DNA of 64,000 bases, taken from the NCBI RefSeq assembly GCF_014650595.1, contig NZ_BMVG01000034.1:1-64000 (forward strand), read 5' to 3'. The position numbers and the translations under genes are program-made. The stretch's first letter is position 1; the number at the start of each line of letters is the position of its first letter. Shown here piece after piece: positions 16,756-24,369 of this stretch. A model generated the notes under the pieces. The model was given only the letters and a program-made list of their open reading frames with translations. It was not told where the DNA came from and made no database searches. Origin of the DNA: Streptomyces alanosinicus (GTDB lineage Bacteria; Actinomycetota; Actinomycetes; Streptomycetales; Streptomycetaceae).

Positions 16756-17963
16756 GAGGACTTTTCCGTTTCGGTCTCGATCGTGCAGTCGGTCATCAGG
16801 ACATCCAGCAGTGCCTCGGCCTCTTCCCGGGTGTCCCGGGCGAAGTAGGCGGTCAGGACCGTCTCGAAGTTGAGTGGCGGAGCGAGCACGAACTGGCCGT
16901 CCTGGCGGTGCAGGTGCACGGTGGTGACGCCGTTCTTGCGGCAGACCTCGACCGCGCGGGCGGTGTTCCTGAGGAAGCCGCTGCGCTCGATGGGGGCGTC
17001 GTACTCCAGCGCCACCCGATGGTGCAGCGGCTTCGGGTCGACGGCCTCGCGGCCCAGCCGGTGCAGCAGGTCGTAGGCGTCGAGTCCGGTGCAGATGCGC
17101 AGTTGCTGGTAGGTGGTGGTGCCGCCGCCGCACAGGCGGGGGGCGAGTTCGAGGATGCGCAGGCGGCCCTGCCCGTCGAACCGGAACTCCGCGTGGAAGG
17201 GGGAGTTGTCCAGGCCGACGCCCGGGATCACGTTCTCCAGCAGGGCGGTGAAGTCACGGCCCAGTTCCGCGTCGAACGGCTCGGTCAGATAGGCCACTTC
17301 GTGGAAGAGCGGACCGACCAGGGGCGGCAGCTTGCGGTGGACCTGGAGCGGGATGATCCGGCCGTCGCTGACCATGCCGTCGACGGCGTACTCGTTGCCG
17401 TCGAGGTACTCCTCCGCGAGCATCCGGGACTGGCCGTTGCCCTCCCGCAGCACGGTGCAGACGCGCTTGGTCTGCAGGAACGCCTTCGGGAACTCATCCG
17501 GTGTCTCGGCCTTCACCACGCCCGCGCTGTAGAAGCCGTTCGACGGCTTGACCACGACGGGGAAGGACAGGTACTCGGTGACGGCGGCGAGTGCCTGGGG
17601 CGCCTTCGCCGAGGAATCCAGTTCGATGTGGCGGGTGATGTGGTCGCGGACCGCGGGGTGCGCCTTGAACCGGGTCTTGTCGGCGAGGCACAGCAGTGTG
17701 TCGATGTCCCGGGTGGGCATGCCCAGTTCACCCCGGAGCAGCTCCAGCTGGATCTGGTAGCTGTCGTGGAAGGAGATCACGTCGTCGAGGCCGGTGAGGT
17801 CCACGACGGCGCGCGCGGCGCCCGCGACGGTGTGCCGCCAGTTGTCGCGGTCGTCGGCGGCGAGCTGCGGAGGGGCGAAGAAACGGACGGTGATGCCCCG
17901 CTGCTCCGCGTAGTCGAGGTAGTCGCGGCAGTCTTCCTCGCGACCGAGAAGGAGGATGTTCAC
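16752..17963 (-). CDS. ATP-grasp ligase
   Basis: A 403-residue ligase of the carboxylate-amine ATP-grasp class. The N-terminal Rossmann-like start MNILLLGREEDCRDYLDYA, the VVVKPSNGFYSAGV lysine/glycine loop of the grasp fold, AEEYLDGNEYAVDG, and the metal-binding FHAEFRFDG...LELAPRLCGGG stretch are all visible. Such enzymes activate a carboxylate as an acyl phosphate and join it to an amine. In butirosin biosynthesis an ATP-grasp enzyme (BtrJ) loads glutamate onto a carrier and later adds a gamma-Glu cap. A parallel is suggested here by the neighbouring carrier protein and the BtrH-like gene, but the substrate is unknown. Confidence 0.88.
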   Translation of the reverse strand: MNILLLGREEDCRDYLDYAEQRGITVRFFAPPQLAADDRDNWRHTVAGAARAVVDLTGLDDVISFHDSYQIQLELLRGELGMPTRDIDTLLCLADKTRFKAHPAVRDHITRHIELDSSAKAPQALAAVTEYLSFPVVVKPSNGFYSAGVVKAETPDEFPKAFLQTKRVCTVLREGNGQSRMLAEEYLDGNEYAVDGMVSDGRIIPLQVHRKLPPLVGPLFHEVAYLTEPFDAELGRDFTALLENVIPGVGLDNSPFHAEFRFDGQGRLRILELAPRLCGGGTTTYQQLRICTGLDAYDLLHRLGREAVDPKPLHHRVALEYDAPIERSGFLRNTARAVEVCRKNGVTTVHLHRQDGQFVLAPPLNFETVLTAYFARDTREEAEALLDVLMTDCTIETETEKSS

Positions 17964-17996
17964 GGAAAAAGGCCACGCTCTCTGTCTGGTGGGCTG

Positions 17997-19403
17997 TCAG
18001 GCGGTCTGCTGGACCGGATCGGTGGTGTGGAGCCTGTTCTCCTCGCCTGCGACGGCACGCCGGACGCGCCACAGGCAGACCACCGCCATCGCGGCCTCGA
18101 AGGCGGAGAAGATCACCCACATGATCGGCAGCATGTCCGGCCTGTCTCGGTTGAGCAGCACGAACACGGTGATCGTGGGCACGCACAGGACCCACATGAG
18201 GACGATCCGTGCCACGAACCCGAAGCGGGCGAGGCCGAGGCACTCCAGGACGCCGGAGCCGACCATGGAGAACATGAAGGCTGCGGAGTACGTCCACAAC
18301 ACCCGCGAGGTGTCCACGGCGTGGCCGGTCACGGCGGAGTCGGCACCGTCGAGCCCGAACGGGCTCAGCAGGAGCGTCGGGGTGGCGATCTGGAGGACGG
18401 CGACCACGGCGACGTACACGCCGGAGGTCATCAGCGTGACCCGCATGATGTGCGGGATGTCGCGGTGCCGGCCGGCGCCGACGGCCTTGCCGCACAGGAT
18501 GTTGCAGCCCATCCCGAGGCCGATCAGGGGGATGACGGCGGCGTAGTTCAGGGCCAGTGCGACGTTGTTCGCGGCGAGCGCCACCGACCCGAGGACACCG
18601 GCCAGCCACACGAACGCTGTCTGCCCCAGCTCCTCCAGGCTGAGCGAGCCGCCCGCGGGGGCGCCGCGCCGCAGCCGCAGCCAGAGCACCTGGGCGACCT
18701 GCCTGACCCCCTGGCGCACGAGCCGGACCAAGCCCGACGCGTAGCCGCGGGGCAGGCACACGACGTAGCCGAGGCACATGACGGACACGGCGCTGAGCGT
18801 GCCGAGCGCGGAGCCCCGCATGCCCATCTCCGGCAGTCCGAAGCGCCCGAAGACCAGCCCGATCGTCATCACGACGCCGACCGCCTGCCCGATGATGCCG
18901 ACGGTCATCGGGATCCGGGTCCGGCCCATCCCGTTGAAGTACGACGACAGCGCCATGTTGAGGGTCATGACGGAGCCGTAGACGGTGGACAGGCCCAGGA
19001 ACTGCGCCTCCAGTGCCTCGATGTGCGCGGGCTGCCCGCTCAGCTGCGGCATCCGGGTCAGCAGCGGGGTGGCGAGCAGCAGCAGCGCGGAGAGCAGCAG
19101 GGCGAGGACGACTCCGTTGGCCCCCTCGTCCCGCGCGCCGCGCTCGTCACCGCGGCCGTGGGCCTGCGCCACATAGGAGCGGGTGATGCCGACCGCCCCC
19201 GTGGTCACCATGATCACCGTGGTGGCGGTGAAGACGGCGGGCCCGGACGCCTTGAGGGCGTCCTCCGAGTAGCGGGCCAGGCAGATCCGGTCGACCAGCA
19301 TCAGGACCAGGTTGCCGACCATGCCGAACATCAGCGGCACGGAGACACGGATGACCTCGCGCATCGCCCCCAGGTCGAGCAGCCGCGTCCGGGCGGTGCT
19401 CAT
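17997..19403 (-). CDS. MATE-family efflux transporter
   Basis: A 468-residue integral membrane protein with about twelve hydrophobic segments in two homologous halves, starting with VSVPLMFGMVGNLVLMLVDR and with the typical polar turns between helices. MATE exporters use a Na+ or H+ gradient to expel small cationic or zwitterionic compounds. Located between the ATP-grasp gene (33 bases) and the carrier-protein gene (28 bases) on the same transcript, it is the likely exporter of the cluster product and may give self-protection. No ABC or MFS exporter lies in the cluster. Confidence 0.92.
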   Translation of the reverse strand: MSTARTRLLDLGAMREVIRVSVPLMFGMVGNLVLMLVDRICLARYSEDALKASGPAVFTATTVIMVTTGAVGITRSYVAQAHGRGDERGARDEGANGVVLALLLSALLLLATPLLTRMPQLSGQPAHIEALEAQFLGLSTVYGSVMTLNMALSSYFNGMGRTRIPMTVGIIGQAVGVVMTIGLVFGRFGLPEMGMRGSALGTLSAVSVMCLGYVVCLPRGYASGLVRLVRQGVRQVAQVLWLRLRRGAPAGGSLSLEELGQTAFVWLAGVLGSVALAANNVALALNYAAVIPLIGLGMGCNILCGKAVGAGRHRDIPHIMRVTLMTSGVYVAVVAVLQIATPTLLLSPFGLDGADSAVTGHAVDTSRVLWTYSAAFMFSMVGSGVLECLGLARFGFVARIVLMWVLCVPTITVFVLLNRDRPDMLPIMWVIFSAFEAAMAVVCLWRVRRAVAGEENRLHTTDPVQQTA

Positions 19404-19431
19404 CGCCTCTCACCGGCTCCGGACGCGGCGG

Positions 19432-19683
19432 TCACGGGGTCACTCCGGATTCCACGAGCAGTTCGTGGACGCTCTTGAGCAGGGCCTCGCGGTCGGACAG
19501 GTCGAAGGGGAGCACATCGCCGACGTCGAGCATGGCGTCGAGCCGCTCCTCCAGGCCGACCAGGAAGCGCATCTGGTCGAGCGAGCTGATGATGATCTGG
19601 GACGGTTCGGCGTCGGCCGGCACGTCCCGTGCCTGGGCGAGCTGCTCCAGCAGGTCGTCGACGACCTTCTTCAGGTCTTCCAT
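19432..19683 (-). CDS. small acyl/aminoacyl carrier protein
   Basis: An 83-residue helical protein with the phosphopantetheine-site context IIISSLDQMRFLVGLEERLD; Ser34 is the presumed attachment residue. The usual GxDSL is replaced by ISSL, an atypical site as in dedicated carriers paired with tRNA-synthetase-like ligases. The ATG at 19683 has GAGGGA nine bases upstream, while the alternative ATG at 19692 lies directly against that site and is less likely. It is encoded immediately after the SerRS-like ligase gene and is probably that enzyme's aminoacyl acceptor. Confidence 0.82.
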   Translation of the reverse strand: MEDLKKVVDDLLEQLAQARDVPADAEPSQIIISSLDQMRFLVGLEERLDAMLDVGDVLPFDLSDREALLKSVHELLVESGVTP

Positions 19684-19727
19684 GGAACTCATTCCCTCGA
19701 TGGGTCGGTTTCGGTGTGCCGGCCGGG

Positions 19728-20813
19728 TCAGGCCGGGGTACCGAGCAGGCCGTACGACAGCAGCGCGTAGGTGAGCCGGTCCAGGCCGATCCCCGCGCAG
19801 CAGGTGCCTTCGGCCCCGAGGTCGCGCAGCCCGAAGGAGTCGGCGAACACCTCGCCGTGCGCGTTGACGCTGGCCACGGACAGTTCGCCGGTGCCGAGCG
19901 GGACCCGTACCTCGAACTTGCTCTTGTTGAGCAGCTGGGCCTCGCGGGTCATGGTCGGAGCGTCCCCGAAGAACGTGTCGGAGGCGCTGACGATGCGGTG
20001 CGGCACGCCGAGTTCGGCGAAGAACTGCGTGAACGCCTTCAGCATGCGCTCGAAGTCGTCCGCGACCTCCTCGGCATTGCCCATCCGGACGAGTTCGAAC
20101 ATCCGGAACTCGCCCAGCCGGGTCGGGCTGTGGTTGTGCGACTCGTGCCGGAAGACCGGACCCTCGATGGCGAACAGCCCGGTGCCGTAGCGGTCCCTCA
20201 GCTCGGCCGCGTTGGCGTAGACGTGGTAGCAGGTGACCGGGGTGAGAACGGTCTCGGCCGGCCGGTAGAAGGAGTCCCGTGCCTCGGTCTGGCCGGGCCG
20301 GAGCTGGGCGACGGTGACGCCGTCCCAGTAGTGGTCGCGGATCCGGGCGACCGCGTTCACCAGGTTCGGGAACTTCTGGTAGTACCCGGCCCGGACCAGC
20401 ACGTCGCGGGCGAGCTGTGCCGGTCCGGCCAGCAGCGGTGCGCCGAACGGCTCGGCGAGCCGCTCCCGGCACAGCCGGCGCACCTGGTCCATCGCGGCGG
20501 TCCACTCCGGGCCCTGCAGATAGGCGCCCCTGGCCGCGGCCACGCGGTGGTCGTCGGGCACGGTGCAGGTCAGTCCGGGGCGTCCGGGATGCTCGGCGAC
20601 GACCGTGACCGGCACCTCGCGATGGCCGCGCAGGAAGTGGCGGACCATCTCGCCGAGTTCGGGCTCGGTGGGACCGGCCGCGACGACGACCTCGACACCC
20701 TTGTCCAGCGGCTCCACGGTGACGTCGCCGTAGTGGAACGCGAGGGCCTTGCGCAGTTCGTCGGCTGCCTCGGCGCTCACCGGGCGCTCATGGCGGTAAC
20801 GCACGCCGTTCAT
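19728..20813 (-). CDS. SerRS-like amino acid:[carrier protein] ligase
   Basis: A 361-residue class II aminoacyl-tRNA-synthetase-like catalytic protein. Motif 2 is FRHESHNHSPTRLGEFRMFE (221-240) and motif 3 is GIGLDRLTYALL (341-352). Cys195, Glu224 and Cys338/339 occupy the places of the zinc ligands of characterised amino acid:carrier-protein ligases, and SASDTFFG and SVNAHGEVF are further family signatures. The N-terminal coiled-coil tRNA arm of true SerRS is missing. Characterised members activate Gly or Ala and load it on a small carrier protein; here the carrier gene follows directly. The N-terminal 120 residues are a less conserved extension. The amino acid is unknown. Confidence 0.85.
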   Translation of the reverse strand: MNGVRYRHERPVSAEAADELRKALAFHYGDVTVEPLDKGVEVVVAAGPTEPELGEMVRHFLRGHREVPVTVVAEHPGRPGLTCTVPDDHRVAAARGAYLQGPEWTAAMDQVRRLCRERLAEPFGAPLLAGPAQLARDVLVRAGYYQKFPNLVNAVARIRDHYWDGVTVAQLRPGQTEARDSFYRPAETVLTPVTCYHVYANAAELRDRYGTGLFAIEGPVFRHESHNHSPTRLGEFRMFELVRMGNAEEVADDFERMLKAFTQFFAELGVPHRIVSASDTFFGDAPTMTREAQLLNKSKFEVRVPLGTGELSVASVNAHGEVFADSFGLRDLGAEGTCCAGIGLDRLTYALLSYGLLGTPA

Positions 20814-20824
20814 GTGCTGCCCCC

Positions 20825-21595
20825 TCAGATGCGGTGGCGCATGGGCACCCAGTCGGCCAGCAGGATGGCCCGCTCGCCGGGCCGGTCGGCGGCGCCCTTG
20901 CGGATGGGGCCGACGTAGTGGCTGACGAGGTGGTCGGTGATGGCGTACGCCTCCAGGGACTGTTCCATCTGGAAGTCGGCGAGGCGGTCCGCGGGCGGGA
21001 CGTCCTCGGGCTGCTTGCCCCGGTACTCGGGAGTGGCGATGAGGTTGGCGCCGCCCTCGGCGTTGTCCCGGTAGATCAGGTGGGCGAAGACGTACGGCTC
21101 GCCGTCCTGGTGCAGCTCGTTCGGGGAGGAGACGGCCTCCCGGCCCTCCTCCTCGATGTGCAGTTTGATCAGGTGGACGCCGACGTAGAGCGGCCAGACC
21201 GCGTCGTCCTCGCTCCAGCGGGTCTGCGAGAAGTCGAACTGGATGATGTCCAGCAGGAGCTTGTTGTTGCAGACCTCATCGCTGATGGCCGGTAGATTTC
21301 GAGTGACGTTCACGTACTCCGGGTTGTTGTCACCCTGGTAGTAGCCGTTCATGCCCTCCCGGGCCTGGCTCTCCGTGGCCGGCATCCAGAAGAATTCCTT
21401 GGACCACGGCAGGAAGACGCCGCGGGCGTAGCGCCGGTATCGACCCGAGCCGAGCGCGTACGGGTCCTCCGGGAGATCGCCGTAGGCTGCCCGGAGCGAC
21501 TGGTAGTCGCCGTCCGAATCATCGATTCCGAATTCCGTGCCGAGATTCCAGCGGTCCCAGCCCTGGCGTGAGAGAGTCGAAGGGTTTGCCGACAT
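20825..21595 (-). CDS. Fe(II)/2-oxoglutarate-dependent dioxygenase family protein
   Basis: A 256-residue enzyme of the 2OG-Fe dioxygenase family that includes free L-isoleucine hydroxylases. The iron triad is H162-x-D164 (LHQDGEPYVFAH) and probably His226 in VSHYVGPI; Arg242 could bind the oxoglutarate carboxylate. The family hydroxylates aliphatic amino acids; here the substrate may be free or bound to the carrier encoded two genes downstream. The ATG at 21595 is preceded by GGGGGA; the longer frame to 21658 has no such site. It is the first gene of a six-gene leftward transcript, 11 bases from the next gene. Confidence 0.82.
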   Translation of the reverse strand: MSANPSTLSRQGWDRWNLGTEFGIDDSDGDYQSLRAAYGDLPEDPYALGSGRYRRYARGVFLPWSKEFFWMPATESQAREGMNGYYQGDNNPEYVNVTRNLPAISDEVCNNKLLLDIIQFDFSQTRWSEDDAVWPLYVGVHLIKLHIEEEGREAVSSPNELHQDGEPYVFAHLIYRDNAEGGANLIATPEYRGKQPEDVPPADRLADFQMEQSLEAYAITDHLVSHYVGPIRKGAADRPGERAILLADWVPMRHRI

Positions 21596-21950
21596 GACGA
21601 AATGTTCCCCCGTTTCGAATGCCACCAACAAACACCGGAATTTAGTGCGAGGCGACACACACCGGCAACGTGACGTGACTCACGAAAAGTTCCGTCTGCA
21701 GGGCGAGTTGGCTGGAAAAAGTGCCAGCCATTGGCGCATGAGCAGGCGATTCTTCTCCACCCCGAGCAGATCGTGCTGGCTGATTTCCGCTCTCTGGGTG
21801 CACTTTCCGATCAAGCCGGCCACATACAATCGCGCCCCGCTTTATTTCGCCAGGAGCGGCGCTGGAGTTCGCTCGGAACTCATTGACAAGCTGCTCGACA
21901 CCTGGTTAGGGTCCGGGACTGTCAAGCGTCTCTTTCACAATGGGGGAAAG
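21596..21950. promoter_or_regulatory. divergent regulatory region of the biosynthetic cluster
   Basis: 355 bases, noticeably AT-richer than the flanking genes, between the divergent dioxygenase and ACP transcripts. It contains an imperfect palindrome CGTGACGTGACTCACG at 21669-21684, close to the dioxygenase side, and the rightward promoter described separately. No regulator gene lies inside the cluster, so control by an outside regulator is likely. Confidence 0.6.
21883..21912 (+). promoter_or_regulatory. sigma-70-type promoter for the ACP-KS-KS-crotonase operon
   Basis: TTGACA at 21883-21888 and TAGGGT at 21907-21912 with an 18-base spacer form a good HrdB-type promoter, giving a short leader before the ACP start at 21951. 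Confidence 0.55.
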
Positions 21951-22199
21951 ATGTCGGAGAACGTCATCGACGGTCGTATTTCCGAGGTGCTGAAGCAGAT
22001 CGCGGAACTTCCGGAATCCTTTGAAATCACGGCTGACCAGGACCTCAAGACCGATCTGAACATCGATTCCCTCAAGCTGATCGATGTCGTCGTCCAGGTG
22101 GAGGCGGTTCTGGACGTCGAACTCGGCGACGAATTCTCCCGTGATCTCGTCACGGTGGGGGACCTCCAGCGGCACGTGAGCGAGCGGGTCGGCGGCTGA
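21951..22199 (+). CDS. acyl carrier protein
   Basis: An 82-residue acidic protein with the canonical pantetheine-site context LNIDSLKLIDVVVQVE; Ser40 is the attachment residue. It resembles type II fatty acid or polyketide ACPs more than the small carrier at 19.4 kb, which has an ISSL site. ATG at 21951 with GGGGAAAG upstream. First gene of the rightward operon, followed by two ketosynthase-related genes and a crotonase, so it is the likely acyl carrier of that set and a possible donor to the NRPS condensation domain. Confidence 0.93.
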   Translation: MSENVIDGRISEVLKQIAELPESFEITADQDLKTDLNIDSLKLIDVVVQVEAVLDVELGDEFSRDLVTVGDLQRHVSERVGG

Positions 22200-22243
22200 C
22201 CGTCCGCGCGTCCCGCCCACCCGAAGCATCGCCTTGGAGAGTT

Positions 22244-23137
22244 GTGTTGTTTGAGTTCTTCCTGGGCCCGGTCACGCTGTGCGCGCCCGGCTCGACGAAC
22301 GGCACGGACGACCGCGAGGGCCTGCCGCCCGACTGGCACGAGGTGATCGGCACCGCCGGCGACCAGTTCCGCGACGCGTTCACCCGGACCTGCCTGTATC
22401 TCGTCCTCGGCGCGGCGGACGTCTCCGAGGCGCTCACGGACGGCGGGACGCGCTCCGACGACACCGTGGTGATCGGCACGGAGTACGGCAACACCGCCGC
22501 GCTGGCCCGGCTCCAGCGCCACGCCGCGGAGAAGGGGAAGCTGCTGTCCGCCCAGTACTTCCCCAACGCCACGTCCAGTTCGGCGTCGGCGTTCGTCAAC
22601 CTGCGCATCGGCGCGACCGGCCGGAACATGACGATCAACGCGGGTGTCCTCACCCCGGTCGTCGCCCTGTGGCAGGCGCTGTCCGCCCTGGAGCGCGGAC
22701 GCTCCGACGTCAGCCGGCTCCTCGTCGGCGACGTCTACGCGCCGGAGGCCGTCGCGGACGCCCGGCTCGACACACCTGACGCACCCTGCCGGGACGGCGT
22801 CGCCCACGCGTTTCTGCGCACCGGCACCGACCTCACCGCCGAGTTCGACTTCGGCGCTGCCGACACCCCGCGGCCGAGCCCTCGGCCGGGCACTCGGCCG
22901 GGCCTGATGCGCACCGTCTGCAAGGCCGTCGCGCACGGCACCGACGCCGGCGACGCGGCGCCCGTGGCCTTCGCGGAGCGCAACAGCGCCTTCGTCACCC
23001 GCGCCTTCCTGGACCTCGTCCACACTCTGGAACCCGCCGAGCGGGCCGTCCTCGAATGCCATGCCCCGGACGGCCGCCACGCCACGGTGACGGTGACCCG
23101 GCGACACGCGAACAGCACGGACAGGGAGTCCCAGTGA
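22244..23137 (+). CDS. ketosynthase-like protein without active-site cysteine (half-length)
   Basis: A 297-residue protein equivalent to the N-terminal half of a beta-ketoacyl synthase. FPNATSSSASAFVNLRIG and GRNMTINAGVLTPVVAL align with the KS nucleophile region, but the TACAS/TACSS motif is NAGVL, so the cysteine is replaced by glycine (residue 134), and no HGT or NAFGFGG motif follows. It could pair with the complete KS encoded next, as the chain length factor does in type II polyketide synthases, although those factors are full-length. GTG start at 22244; its stop overlaps the KS start by GTGA. Confidence 0.7.
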   Translation: MLFEFFLGPVTLCAPGSTNGTDDREGLPPDWHEVIGTAGDQFRDAFTRTCLYLVLGAADVSEALTDGGTRSDDTVVIGTEYGNTAALARLQRHAAEKGKLLSAQYFPNATSSSASAFVNLRIGATGRNMTINAGVLTPVVALWQALSALERGRSDVSRLLVGDVYAPEAVADARLDTPDAPCRDGVAHAFLRTGTDLTAEFDFGAADTPRPSPRPGTRPGLMRTVCKAVAHGTDAGDAAPVAFAERNSAFVTRAFLDLVHTLEPAERAVLECHAPDGRHATVTVTRRHANSTDRESQ

Positions 23138-24369
23138 GCCAGACGGCGACAAGGGTGAACCGGGGAGCGGCAAGGGTGAACCAGGGGGCGGCAAGGGTCT
23201 TCATCACCGGTGTCGGCATCATCTCGCCGGCCGGCGCGGGCGCGGCACCCTTCTGGGACGATGTGTGCGCGGGCCGCAGCCGCTTCGTGGAACTGCCTCC
23301 GCTGTACGCCGGCATGAAGCCCGGTATCCTCGGCGGCCGGGTACCGCGGGAGGCCCGCGAGACCGCCCTGGCCGAGGTGGACGCGGTCACCCGCGAACGC
23401 CCCCGTGACGCTTCCCTGTTCGCGGAGTTCGCCGCGCTCGAGGCGCTGCGGGACGCCGGGCTGGTCCCCGGCGACCCGGCGCTGCGCACCGCCGTCGTCT
23501 GTGTCGGCAGCAGCGACGGCCAGGCCGAGGCGCTGGAGGACGTGGTCGCCGGGCGCCGGGGCATCGCCGAGACCGGCGGCTTCTCCAGCTACTCCATCGC
23601 CCAGGGCGTGGCCCGCACCGTCGGCGCCGCGGGCCCGGCCTATCTGCTGCAGAGCACCTGCGCCTCCGCGAACGTGGCGCTGTCCTGCGCACTGGAGATG
23701 CTGCGCGCGGGCGTCGCCGACACGGCGGTCGTCGGGGGCTGCGACCCCTACTCGGAGAAGAACATCATCGGGTTCAACACCCTGCAGGCCATCGGCTCCA
23801 CGCCCTGCAAGCCCTTCACCAAGAGCCGGCGCTATGTCACGCCGTCGGAGGGCGCGGGCATGTTCGTCCTGCAGACCGAGCGCGCCCTGCGCCCGGACGC
23901 CACCCCCTACGCCGAGGTGCTGGCCACCGCGGTCAGCAACGACGCGAGCCACCCCACCGCGCCCGACCGCGAGGGCGTCGCCGCCTGCCACCGCAGGTCG
24001 CTGGAGGAGGCCGGCCTGAAAGCCGACGACATCGATGTGATCTTCGCGCACGGCACCGGCAGCCGTGCCAACGACACCATCGAGGGCGGCATCTTCGCCG
24101 AGCGGTACCCGCGGGCCGCGGTCACCGCGATCAAGAGCACCATCGGGCATCTGATGGGCGCGGCCGGAGCGGCTGGTGCCGTGGCGGCCTGTCTGTCGCT
24201 GCGGCACCGCCTGGTACCGCCGACCGCGGTCGACCCCGACGACGTGGAGCTGGACCTCAACCTCGTCACCGGCGCCCCGCTGGCCTTGCCTGGCCTGCGG
24301 CACGTCCAGAACAACGCCTTCGGTTTCGGCGGCAACAACGCGATCAGCATCTTCCGGAGCGTGTCATGA
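23134..24369 (+). CDS. beta-ketoacyl-ACP synthase (complete KS)
   Basis: A 411-residue ketosynthase with Cys176 in STCASANVAL, His306 in HGTGSRANDT, Lys334, His339 in STIGHLMGAAG and the glycine-rich NNAFGFGGNN end, so the Cys-His-His site is intact. The GTG at 23134, overlapping the previous stop, was chosen because AGGGAG lies just upstream; the longer frame from 23056 overlaps the previous gene. The N-terminus carries a short tandem repeat (RVNRGAARVNQGAARV). It would extend acyl chains on the adjacent ACP, with the partner KS-like protein. Distinct from housekeeping FabF by context. Confidence 0.9.
   Translation: MSQTATRVNRGAARVNQGAARVFITGVGIISPAGAGAAPFWDDVCAGRSRFVELPPLYAGMKPGILGGRVPREARETALAEVDAVTRERPRDASLFAEFAALEALRDAGLVPGDPALRTAVVCVGSSDGQAEALEDVVAGRRGIAETGGFSSYSIAQGVARTVGAAGPAYLLQSTCASANVALSCALEMLRAGVADTAVVGGCDPYSEKNIIGFNTLQAIGSTPCKPFTKSRRYVTPSEGAGMFVLQTERALRPDATPYAEVLATAVSNDASHPTAPDREGVAACHRRSLEEAGLKADDIDVIFAHGTGSRANDTIEGGIFAERYPRAAVTAIKSTIGHLMGAAGAAGAVAACLSLRHRLVPPTAVDPDDVELDLNLVTGAPLALPGLRHVQNNAFGFGGNNAISIFRSVS

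Noticed and set aside
16908..19478. An 856-codon plus-strand frame opposite the ATP-grasp and MATE genes
   Set aside because: It runs across two clear genes, is rich in His/Gln/Asp/Arg without domains, and has no ribosome site. The opposite strand carries recognisable families.
19728..20813. Calling the class II synthetase-like gene a true seryl- or phenylalanyl-tRNA synthetase
   Set aside because: The tRNA-binding arm is missing, the family signatures (FRHE..., SASDTFFG) match carrier-protein ligases, and a carrier gene follows directly.
21669..21684. Calling the palindrome CGTGACGTGACTCACG a specific regulator site, for example for a gamma-butyrolactone receptor
   Set aside because: The sequence does not clearly match a consensus I can state with confidence, and no receptor gene is adjacent. 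It is only noted as a palindrome in the divergent region.
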